Assembly: GCA_039619475.1 (NCBI GenBank)
Contig: CM077116.1
Span: forward strand, 169,587,363 to 169,651,362
Length of the DNA stretch: 64,000 bases
Direction of reading: 5' to 3'
Source of the DNA: Icerya purchasi
Taxonomy: Eukaryota > Arthropoda > Insecta > Hemiptera > Monophlebidae
Shown: positions 35,301-47,300 of the stretch, in pieces
Layout: each line of letters opens with the position of its first letter
Numbering within the stretch: the first letter of the stretch is position 1
Notes under the pieces: generated by a model
Told to the model about the DNA's origin: nothing
What the model saw: only the letters and a program-made list of their open reading frames with translations
The model's database searches: none
Position numbers and translations under genes: made by a program

Positions 35301-38300
35301 ATTTTTTTTTGTTTTTGTTGTTCATTTCATTTATTTTATTTTCCTTATTTTATTCCAATATGTGATAAGTAGTATATCAGCGTATCGTTCATTTTGCTTG
35401 TTTTATTAGTAGTTTAGTTTTTTCTTAATTTCCATTTTTTAATTATTTCTTTTCTATTATATCACTTTTTTTTTTTTTTTTTTTAGTCTCGTTTTTATTA
35501 TTCTTTCTGTTTCTTTTCTGCCGCCTATTTCCCGATCAGCTGAATTTTTTCTTAGAAACAGCCCTTTTTTCAGGGCTACTTTCGTGTTACTTCACTGAAA
35601 TATTTTTCGTTGTATTTCGTTAACTATTCCGTTTCGCTCGCGGTACAAATATTGGACATTAAAAGTACGCATAAAAAAAGTAAGCGTTTAAGATTAACTT
35701 TTTGCAGTCGGCATCGAATTCAAATTGCAACAATAATTAAAAACCAATTAATGAGTACATATAATTCATTTTCTGTGAATAATGAACATTTACTTCAATT
35801 TGATTTGTTGCAGGTTTCAAAAAGTTAATGTTGTTGAAGAATAATCATAAGATTAAGTATATTACCCTGAAATGTATATTATACCTTTTATCTAATTATT
35901 TTTTACTTTTAGCGCATTTGTCTTTTTTAACTTTTATAACAAACTTTGAGTTCGGTATTACATTTTTTACCGGAGGTACACTAATCCAATGAATAAAGGA
36001 CCATTGAAATCAGTTTGCATAGAGTTATATGTAACCAAATGTAAAAAAAAAAAATAAATTAAAGAAAGCGACAAACATATAACCGTTTTTTGAGAAGTCG
36101 GTAATAAGGAGCAATACTACACTAATGTTTTATTACAAACGATAAAAAAAAAAAAAAAATGATAATTAATAAAGCTAATAATAACACATATGTTATAAAT
36201 GAAAACATAAAAGGAATAGTTATTTTTTTCATGAATATATCGCAACTCGGCATGCTTTTTGCTAGGTAAAATGAGCTATATGTTATTGAAAGAGGACTTC
36301 GATACATTTTCGCGTTTATCGTGAAAAATATTGAAACAATTCAAATGTAACACATTTTAGGGTGTAATTTATAATCGACTTACATTTCATTAAAATCTGT
36401 TGAGCCTTAATTAAAATCATTTCCGAGAAATGCGGAAATATTCTTGCGTATATGAGTATATTTATGTGTTAAAGTCTCTCTGTCAGCAACGAAAATGCTT
36501 GCGAAACATTAACAGTAACGAAAAAGCTGATAAAAAAGGCTTGTATTTATTCTTTTTAAATGAGACCGAATTGTAAAATAATGAAAATCATCGCCGGAAC
36601 GAAATGTCGATCGTTGCGTTCGTAAAACGCGTCTTGCAACCGACGTGAACATTTCATTTTAGTTGGCTCGCAAAACTTTCGTCGAATGTCAAAAATTACC
36701 ACCTTTGGCTCGCAAAACCGGACCGCCGGTTTAAATTCCGATGGAGAGTTCTATTTGACACGAAGTATGTTAGTGATCGTTCAGGTGTACGCCACTGTTT
36801 CTAGAAATTGTAATTTTAATTTGGTATCGACTCTAATTAAGGTATTAATATTGGATACGAATTATCATAATAGCACCTTTAAGATTCCTCTGAAATAAAT
36901 TATTTTTTATCGAATAATTACTTTTTAAGATTTTGTGCATTTGTATTAAATTTTCAATAGTAGTAAATCTTTAATTTATTTTAAACATTTTATTCGCATT
37001 ATAATATACGGGAACAAATAAATCTATATTTTATTTATATTATAACCTTTTTATAATACTAATGTAACATATATACATATATATATATTGTTTAAATTCA
37101 AATTCCCCGATCACTTTTTCGGTTTTTGAAATGGATATTTTTATTACAAAGCCTTTTGGTACATTCACACCTATGTGTGATTGGCTAGACTTTCAAAAAC
37201 TGATCGTGTGTTCAGACTTTGCGCGTGATCAGCCAATTACTACACTGTAGTCTTACGTACAACCGTCACGAGTGTATTTACGGTATTAAGAGATTAATAA
37301 GAATCCTGAATGCTGATAATGATGGCGATATTAAAACCTGCCGTGACTCGCAGAAAAATAAAAAAAATAAAAATTACATTAATACAAATATCTTTTGTTT
37401 CAAATTTTATTAATGTATTATATGAAAATGACGCTGTGTAACGAAATGCATCTTTAAATATATGGTAGTACATTTTCGTCATATTCCTTTACCGTGTTTT
37501 TCTGATTACCTCACTGGCCTACCTCGATAGAAAAAAGGGTGACTTAGGTGAATTTATAACAGGACAAGTGTTAAATATAATTTTTGACTGTTATCGTTGC
37601 ACCGAGTGTTCATACGGTGTTATCTAAAATTTACCGGTAATTTTCTTTCCATCATTTATTATTAGAATTTCTATTCTTACATTAAACTTAGCTGGTATAG
37701 AATAGAATATTCGATGTATGTTGTAGACGGGTCTCGAATTCAGAACTAACCCCGTAACCGAAAATATTACTAAATAGAAACGGGATATGAAACTGGCAAT
37801 AATTGTTAAGACCGTTTGTAAAAATTGTCGTACATATATGTATGTATGTGCGAACTGATGCAAACATCCATCTCTATTTACAAATGGGTTTCGTATTTTT
37901 CTCTATTAGCTGCAATTTTCGGTTAATAATTTTGAGTCTGTCAAAAGAATTAACTGCTTTTGGGTTTTGAATTCACTGTTTCGCTGTTATTTCTCGCCGT
38001 AAATAAATTAACTCGTAAAATTAAACGGTTTTTACCATTTGCCTATTATTTCCATATAAAATGTATAGAGTTTATTACTCGGGAATAGAGAGACAGATGG
38101 CAAATAGAAAAAGTCACAAAGACTTCAGGTCAATTTTGTTTTCAGGTGATGAATGCTGCTACAACAATAATGTTACTTCAAACTGTGTAACACTGGACAA
38201 ATGCGAGGGTGCCGTTTTCAATGTTTTTACCAACAAACCGAATCAGATATGCGAATACGACAAAATAAATCCGGTAGTGTGCTGTCCCTCGAATGGAAAT

Positions 38301-41300
38301 AGATCGTGTAGTTCCGAACCATCCGCAGACGAACCGGATCAGATTCATTTTTCCAATCGACCTGCCTATCAGTGGAGTAAATCAGAAGAAGGTAATCTTT
38401 AAATTTTTTCTTCACACTTTTCAACCTGTACTGCACAATGGTAAATAGGTCAAATAAACACCACACCGGGGGGGGGGGGAACTCTTTATATTATCTTAAG
38501 CAGTTGTGCCTGTGTGCTATTTGTACTAGAGGATTCGAAGGATACTACCGATCGAGAATATCGTATCGGTGTTTATCTACTTTTTTCTTCTCTTTGTACC
38601 TGTACAGGTAATTTTTTCTCCCCGACAAACGTCAGCGACCGGTCTCACTAATTTTGCTCCACTTCTTATATCGGTACAGCGATAGTTTACTTTTGCCGCA
38701 AGAGCCTTTTGTCTATCAGCTTTAAATTATAAAGATATCTCACCTGGCGCGTTACGAAATTTCCGTCAAGTTTAGCTATTAGTATTTTTTTAATAAAAAG
38801 AAAGTTTTCCCGAGGATTTTAACAATCGCCATAGAAATCTGCCAATTATTGTTTCGGAATATTTAAGAAGGGTACCCCAAATTGAAATGGGCCCTCGTGA
38901 CTCTTTTCAGGCCTTCTCACACCGTTAGTATGAAAATTTTGAATTTTTTTTCCGAGTCGCAGATTAAAAGCTGTTCAAACTTCCAAAATACGATATGTTC
39001 AATTTTCAGATTCGCAAAGGCGATTCCAGAATATGAGAATATATTATTCTTGATTTAGCGTAAAATTGTATTTTTTAAATTGTGAAAAGAGCGTTGTTTT
39101 TTAAAACGGAGACGTTTCCTAAGATGGAGTATGGCTAACCGGTGTAAAAATATTGTTATTCTTACTCGCAATCAAAATTGCACCGTCATTATTCGTATTT
39201 AAGCGGGAGAATTCCGCGTAATTCGGATTACATTTTCGTTCGTGTTAGATTTGCTGCGAACATTTCCCGTATCATCAACTGAAATCGGGCTGCGTTTCGC
39301 CAGCTCCGCCCATTTTGAGTTGGGAAACCAAAATAGGCTTATTCGTTTGTGCTTCGTTTGTGCTTCTTTGTGCACGACTTTTTTTTGTTTGTGCTCTCCC
39401 CCTTCATAGTTTAATTAGAAAAGTCTTTGGGCGGGGCTGGCGAAACGCAGCCCCGCCCATGTAAAATTAAGGGATGAAAATTATGCCATTCGTTTGTGCT
39501 TCGTTTGTGCTCCTTTGTGCACGACTTTTTTTTGTTTGTGCTCACCCCCTCCCTGATTTGGTAAGGGTGGGATCAGTCCCGCCCATGTAAAATTAAGGGA
39601 TGAAAATTATGCCATTCGTTTGTGCTTCGTTTGTGCTCCTTTGTACACGACTTTTTTTTGTTTGTGCTCACCCCCTCCCTGATTTGGTAAGGGTGGGATC
39701 AGCCCCGCCCATGTAAAATTAAGGGATGAAAATTATGCCATTCGTTTGTGCTTCGTTTGTGCTCCTTTGTGCACGACTTTTTTTTGTTTGTGCTCACCCC
39801 CTCCCTGATTTGGTAAGGGTGGGATCAGCCCCGCCCATGTAAAATTAAGGGATGAAAATTATGTCATTCGTTTGTGCTTCGTTTGTGCTTCTTTGTGCAC
39901 GACTTTTTTTTGTTTGTGCTCACCCCCTCCCTGATTTGGTAAGGGTGGGACTAGCCCTTCCCATGTTGAGATGTGTTACTCATTTGTGCTTTGTTTTGTG
40001 CTTCATTAGGCACGGATTGTTTTTATTTGTAGTGAATTTGAATGGGCGAGGCTGGAGAAACAGTACCTTAAGGGTATGAAATGGGATGTTGTAAATACAA
40101 ATATATACGCTTTTGACAGTATGGTGCGTGCTCTAATGAAATTTAACCATCAATCTTCTGTGTAGTAGACAATTCGAAATTAGCTCAATTATTTGTTTCT
40201 TCCGCCTAGCGTTTTTAAATTCATTTCTTTCAGGGACAATACATTAAGAAAATAATGCTACACACATACTAGGTAAAGCATTAATATACAAGAGTATAAC
40301 AACGAGTCATTTTGATTCTAATTTTCAACTTCAGTTTTCAGATTTCCTATATTTTATGTTGTTTTCTCAATTTTTCATATATTTTGTTATAAACTGTAAA
40401 AAAAATTTTTTTGTCTATTTTAAGATAAATTTTATGTTTTGTAAATTTTTTTATTATTTCATCATTTTAAAATTTTTAGAAAATATAAAACTTTTTAGAA
40501 ACCATAAAAATGTACCTCTATTTAAATTTTAAATTAACAAAAAAGAAAATTAATTTTACTCAATTTAATGTGTTTTAATATAATGCGATTGCCATAGTTT
40601 TGCAATTCAACTCAATTAATTTAATTAAAATTGGTTTAAACTTAATTAAAATTGATTTTAAGTTTTCGTGGTGTTTGTTAGTAACCAGTTGTCGATTTTT
40701 TTCCGGTAACAACCACGTTCATATTTTTTTCTTCGGTTGACGTTTCGAATAGTAGTGCTCTATTCATCATCAGAACCATACTTGGTCGTTTCATTTATAC
40801 TATTCGAAACGTCAACCGAAGAAAAAAATATGGACGTGGTTGTTACCGAAAAAAATCGACAACTGGTGAATTAAAATTTTTAATAATCTTACATTTATAA
40901 ACACATTTTTTTGATTTTAATTCGATTTTATCTAACATAATAATTCAGATTTAGTCTCACTTTTAATTTGAAAGCCACTGTTTTATAATATTCAGAAAAA
41001 TGAATATAGTTGCTTAAAGATTACTACACATATCTTCATTAATATGAATGTCATATATATTTCACTTTTATTTTCTTTTTATTTTCGAGTCTAGTGTTCT
41101 AATAGTATTTATCATTGAATGAATTTTTTGCATATATGAAAGTATTTAATTGTCGTTATATAAAATAAAAAAAGGAAAAAACGGGCGCTAAAAACTTTAT
41201 GTAAAAATATTAGAAAGTAAAGTATAAAATCTTCTTCAACAACAATAAAATTAGTATAATAATGATGAAATATACCAATAAAAATTATAATTTAAATAAA

Positions 41301-44300
41301 ATAATAATATTTTAATATAACATTTTATATTTCAAGATTAAAATTTGAAATTTCAATTAAAATATTATCACAAAAAGTAATTTGATTTATTTTTAAACAT
41401 CGCATGTACGTAATGACTGTAGGTTTCAACTGTCCTCAAAAATGAGCAATTTTGCAGTCCCGACAGTTTTGACTGTGACGAGTCGTGTTTCGGAAATGTT
41501 TTTTTGTTAGTTATTATTAATATTCTCTTTGGTAAAAGTCGTTCAATTCAGTATTTAATTTCTAGCCATCGCAGTCCATCTGATTCATGTTATTTTTCTA
41601 TGCTAACTGTCGTAGCTGACGATCTATTGAAATTGTATTTTATTTATTCTAGTCTGGAGCCATGCCAAAGTTTTCTTCTAATCGAAATTGCTAGCGTACT
41701 TATATTTTGTTTCTTCTACGTTGAATAAACATGTAGTATTTAGTAAATAGTAAACAATTTAGCCAGTTCGTTTCCATATGTATTAACTGTTTCGTCTATT
41801 CTAATTTTTCTAAAATGGAACGGGAGGAAGAAAGAATTTTAAGATTGTTAGCCAATATTGACGAGGAACCGGAATGTATTGCAGTAATTGTTCCGATGAA
41901 TCTAATATTGATATATCGGAATGCAGTGATCATGATTCGAATTCGGAAATTTCTAACAATGAAATATGTGAAAATAATGAAGGAAATGATTTGAGTCCAA
42001 ATGATGCACCGCAATTGGTGTATACTGGAAAAGTTGGCCACACTTTGTGGAATATACACTCACCTCCGAAAAATATTAAAATTCCGAAGAAAAATATTTT
42101 ACGAATTCGTATACCCCGAGTAATTGATAGCGCTCAAGATATTAACACACCCACAGATATCTGGAAGTTATTTTTTACCAATGAAATTGTTGAAAATATC
42201 ACAAAAAATACGAATATATGGATTCAGAAAAATAAGGATAAATTCAGTAGAGAAAGTGATTGCAGCTGAAATACCGTCAGTAAAGTTTAAAGCTCTTTGT
42301 GGACTACTATATTTAGAAGGAGTTCATAAATCTTCGTACATTAATTTAGAAGACTTATGGACAACAGATGGAACCGGAATACAGTTCTTTAGAATTTGCA
42401 TGGCACAAAACCGGTTTAAATTTTTACTGCGAGCAACACGATTTGGTAATTTAAATTCTCAGGAAGAAAGAAAAGGAGTGGATAAACTAGCACCAATAAG
42501 AGACCTTTTTGAACCATTTGTTAAGGGAACTGTAAAAGCAATTTCAATCTTAGGGAACATGCAACGAATGATGAAATGCTACACCTTTTTGCGGTCGATG
42601 AACTGTTGTGTTTTGATTTGTTTGTATAGAAATTAAAATTAATTTTTTTTATAATCGTTGAAGACATTTTTATGTTTTTACATGGTATTTTTTGAGAAAC
42701 ATAAGATGATGCATTAAAAAGTGTACAATATTTTTCGAAATGCTTAAAACTAATACTATCATACACATATACGCTAACATTTTTAGTTTTTCATGTAGAA
42801 GGATAACTACATAATGTATGTATGTATATTTCTATAACTTTTAAAACGTTAGTAGCGTATGTTAAAATATAGAATTTAGTGACCCAGAGAAATCCTCCGT
42901 GTGCATCCTCTCGCGTCATTTATTCTTTGCGACCTCTCGCGGGTTAAATTGTTTTTAAGGAAGATGGAAACATAGGGATGGGAAGTTTTTTGAGAATAAT
43001 TATTTATGCCTTCAAATGTTGCGGCCGAAATGCTTGCAAAAACATTAGCAGTAATATAACAACTGATAAAAATCTTATACATACATAGTCTTTATAAATG
43101 AGACCGAATTTTAAAGTGTGAAAATCATTGTTAAAACGAAATGCCAATCGTTGTGTTCGTAAAACGCATCCTGCTCGGTTGCGGATGTGAAAATTTTATT
43201 TTAGTTGTCTCCGAATAGTGTCGCTTTGTCTCTGGATAAATAATGTTATTACAGAAATAAATTATATGATATTAACCAACATATTTTTATAACTAAAAGT
43301 AAATACTGTAAGTGAATATAAAAAATAAAATAAACATATTACTTATTTACTAAAATCAATTTCAGATATAAAAAAAAGCGAGTTACCAAACACGGTATTT
43401 AATTATCGGCTGTTAAGAATATGTAAAAAAGAAAAAAAAACATACCAAAAATAGAAGATCTGAATTCGATATAATCCACTGTGTATTAAGAGAACAAAAA
43501 TCTAAAATTTGTAAGCACTCAGTTTAATAAAAATTAATAAATGATCATAAAAATTTACTCACAGAAGAAACACATAAACTGGCAGAAATAAAGGCAAAAC
43601 AGAACTCGTTATCTGGAAAAGACAGCGTTACTATTATTAGAGAGAGAAAAAAATAAGAGAAGAAAATGATTACAAACAAAAAGGAATTTAATATTTTGGT
43701 GCATTTACATTAGTGTAAATCGACGCGGTGTACATTTACACTGTTACGAGCAATTGTTGACAAGATGGTCAGTTATAGTAATACGTGTGAATTCCTCAAA
43801 AATCAGCAAACCAATATGCTCAGTGGATGAAAATTATAAATATGATGCTATGGCGAGACTCGAATTGCGCACCGTCGTTTACCTGGCCGACGGCTAAAAA
43901 CGGTCTAGTAATCTAAACACTCGAATTGCTCACCGCACCTTTGCCGCTCTGAAATATAAAAAAACAAACGAAAACGGCACCGGGACCATGATATTTGTTG
44001 GACTCGGTGGTTCCAAAACTGACTGCCGCTTTATAACATTTGAGTGTTCGATGGCTTTAAACATTTTTACGCTTCATTGTATAGTTAAAAAATGGCATTT
44101 CGTCACTTAACAAACCTCTGTCGTCCTTGCATTATTTAATTTTGATCAATATAGGACATGTAATGTTAGTTCGGTTGTGTATTTGTAAATAGATGATTCT
44201 TCATAATTCTCCTACTTAATTTTACACTTCGATTAACTAATAAAATAAATTTGAATTTTGAATAACATTTAATGAAAACACATCAAATAGACATCAGTTT

Positions 44301-47300
44301 GATTTCATCAAACAGCATGCAATATCGAACACCATTAAGGTTACACTTTAAATTGGTCACCAGTGCTTGCGTGATTGAAATAAATTGAGAAATTTAGAGG
44401 TCAGTTAATTTATATTTAGTAGTTAATAATTTGTCGGCCACCATTACATTTTTGAACATATTGTGCATAACACTAACCTACCTAACTTAAACTTTTATTA
44501 ATGTAGAATCCACACGGTAGCGAAATAATATATACATAAATATTTCAACAACTTTTTCAGTATACAGCCAATTTTTTGTAAAATCCGAGCTAATTTCGAA
44601 TTGTCTATTACACAGAAGATTTATGGTTAAATTTCATTAGAGCACGCACCATACTGTCAGAAGCGTATATATTTGTATTTACAACATCCCATTTCATACC
44701 CTTAAGGTACTGTTTCTTCAGCCTCGCCCATTCAAATTCACTACAAATAAAAACAATCCGTGCCTAATGAAGCACAAAACAAAGCACAAATGAGTAACAC
44801 ATCGCAACATGGGAAGGGCTAGTCCCACCCTTACCAAATCAGGGAGGGGGTGAGCACAAACAAAAAAAAGTCGTGCACAAAGGAGCACAAACGAAGCACA
44901 AACGAATGGCATAATTTTCATCCCTTAATTTTACATGGGCGGGGCTGATCCCACCCTTACCAAATCAGGGAGGGGGTGAGCACAAACAAAAAAAAGTCGT
45001 GCACAAAGGAGCACAAACGAAGCACAAACGAATGGCATAATTTTCATCCCTTAATTTTACATGGGCGGGGCTGATCCCACCCTTACCAAATCAGGGAGGG
45101 GGTGAGCACAAACAAAAAAAAGTCGTGCACAAAGGAGCACAAACGAAGCACAAACGAATGGCATAATTTTCATCCCTTAATTTTACATGGGCGGGGCTGC
45201 GTTTCGCCAGCCCCGCCCAAAGACTTTTCTAATTAAACTATGAAGGGGGAGAGCACAAACAAAAAAAAGTCGTGCACAAAGAAGCACAAACGAATGAGCC
45301 TATTTTGGTTTCCCAACTCAAAATGGGCGGGGCTGGCGAAACGCAGCCCTGAAATCGTGCGATGAACGATTCGCTGTTTCACAGCAATCATCACCATCAA
45401 TTCGGATCATATACGCTCTTCCCCAAAGAGATTTCTCGGTGAATCTATGATCCCCTCAAACCATCGTGTACGTATATCAAGTGGAGGAACAAGTCTAGTT
45501 TCGTGCCGAGTATGATGCTCAGAGTAGTGTACTAGTAATAAGACATGTATTAATAACGCGCATTTAAATATTACTGAAAAAAATAATATACGGTCATATT
45601 CCTGCTATTCCTTCCCATCTCGTAAGCAGTAACCTCGTTTTTGTTCCATCTCTATTATACGTTCATCCGTCTTTTTTTTTCCTTTTCCGACTTGTTCCGA
45701 TCCAGACCGACCACCACGTGCTGATAACAGAATGACCGTTATATCCGATATGGACTGAAAGTTAATATGAGGTCCTCTGATTTCGTGACGTCATTTGCGA
45801 TTGTTTTACGAACTGACTTCTTTCGCTCGACAGACTATAACTCATCCTCTCCTTTCCGACCGGTTTCTTTCGTGCGCGATTAAATATTATTTTAGTTCGC
45901 AGCCAGAGGTTCGGGAACGTTTTTTTGTTTTTTTGTTGTTTTTTTTTTGTTTTTTTTCCAGGTTCGTCGACGTATTAGAGAACTAGGAAAGGAAACTGTA
46001 ATTAAATCTTTACGTGATGATGAAAGGTCGCCGTCAGGGTGGCCACGCAACCGGGAATACTAAACCGGGGAAAAAAGTAAAAATAGCCAAAAACAACGAT
46101 TTATTTAGTTAAGAAAAAATCATTTGAAACGTTAAAAAGTGAAAGTAATTTTTTACTGTACTTCACACTGGAGAATAAAGTTATAAAGTTCTGTTTCATT
46201 CATATAAAATACGCTGCTGCGGCGGTCAAATATTATCGATAGTAACAAAAAAAAATCCCATTCTTTTTTTTTTCGAACAATTCTAGTAATCAGGAAATCG
46301 GAAGGATTTGGACCGGGAATAAATTGGAAATTTAAAAATTACATTTGCTACCATGCTGGCGGACAGAAAGAATTCAAATCTAATAGAAGGAGAAGGGAAG
46401 GTAAAGATTAAAGGACACGCCATAAGAAAAAGGCAAAAGTGGCGAGTAGGAAAAATGAACGTCAAACAGCGGTGGAAGATATTTGAAAAAAGAATACGCT
46501 TAGCCCCGTATAAAATAAAAAGCAAAAGGACCCGTGGTGGAGAAAATGAAGAAAATAGAAGTGAGAAAAAAGCGATGAGGGAAGTGTGTCTGAAGTGTAG
46601 ATGGATTGCAGAGAGAATTGAAAAGAAGGTTAAGTAATCAAGATTGAAGATCTGGCTGTATGGATATCAAGACTTGAGAGAATGAAGGGAAATGTAATGG
46701 TTATTCCGTAATCTAAAATGAGCAGCTACAGACAGAAATGTGATGCTGTGGGATTCGAAAACGCTAAGGAAACTCCCAGCAGCACCCGCAAGTATACAAA
46801 ACGATAGATTGGAATGTGTAAAAGTATCTCATCGCGGGTACGAGTTAGTGTAGCCAACTTTTTACCGCTCTGTGTATGTCTTTTACGGGTAGGCTAAATA
46901 ATGCTTCAAATAAATTTATACATTTTGTTGTAAATTCCAGTGAGCGCGTAAACTCCCAGTTCTTTCTATTTGCCAGATAAACAGAGGTACAACTTCAATA
47001 GGTGGTTCAGAAAAATCTTGTTAATAATCCGGATGAATAGCGTGTTACAGTTAAAGCGCTATTGTTCTATTTAAACTGCAACTTGCAGTCAGGGTATTGT
47101 TGTCGCGAGGCAGTGCTTAATTTCAATTTATTGTTGTGAGGTCCCTAAAAAATTCAGTAAGGTTAAGTCCCATACGATCCTTGATAAGGTATTATGGATT
47201 GTGAAGTTAAGCTTCCATAATGGTACTAAGCCTGACGGCACTAATGAGCGCAATGTGGCAATTCCGGTTGCCTTTACTTTCTGCCAGATAATTCTCTGGT

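Larger units (their letters stand above)
39287..45349. mobile_element. 6.06-kb foldback element with tandem-repeat inverted arms
   Basis: The left inverted repeat 39287-40186 and the right one 44587-45349 begin and end with GGGCTGCGTTTCGCCAGC and its complement. They share an inner border GAATTAGCTC-like (CGAAATTAGCTC). A perfect 7-bp direct repeat TGAAATC flanks the whole at 39280-39286 and 45350-45356. Each arm carries a tandem array. The 4.4-kb centre is AT-rich with a broken piggyBac-like ORF, a MITE-like palindrome and a dispersed repeat. It lies in intron 2 of the protease gene. Galileo-type foldbacks (P superfamily) show the same 7-bp duplication and tandem arms; assignment is inference. 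Confidence 0.85.

Noticed and set aside
39852..40079. ORF with hydrophobic, Cys-rich product, mirrored at 44718-44921
   Set aside because: It is read from the tandem units in the foldback arms. The mirrored copy is the same repeat on the other strand.
45786..45793. TGACGTCA in protease intron 2
   Set aside because: A single site far from any transcription start that I can place.
46353..46637. Lys/Arg-rich ORF of 94 codons
   Set aside because: The composition follows purine-rich DNA. There is no motif, no splice context and no second copy in the window.
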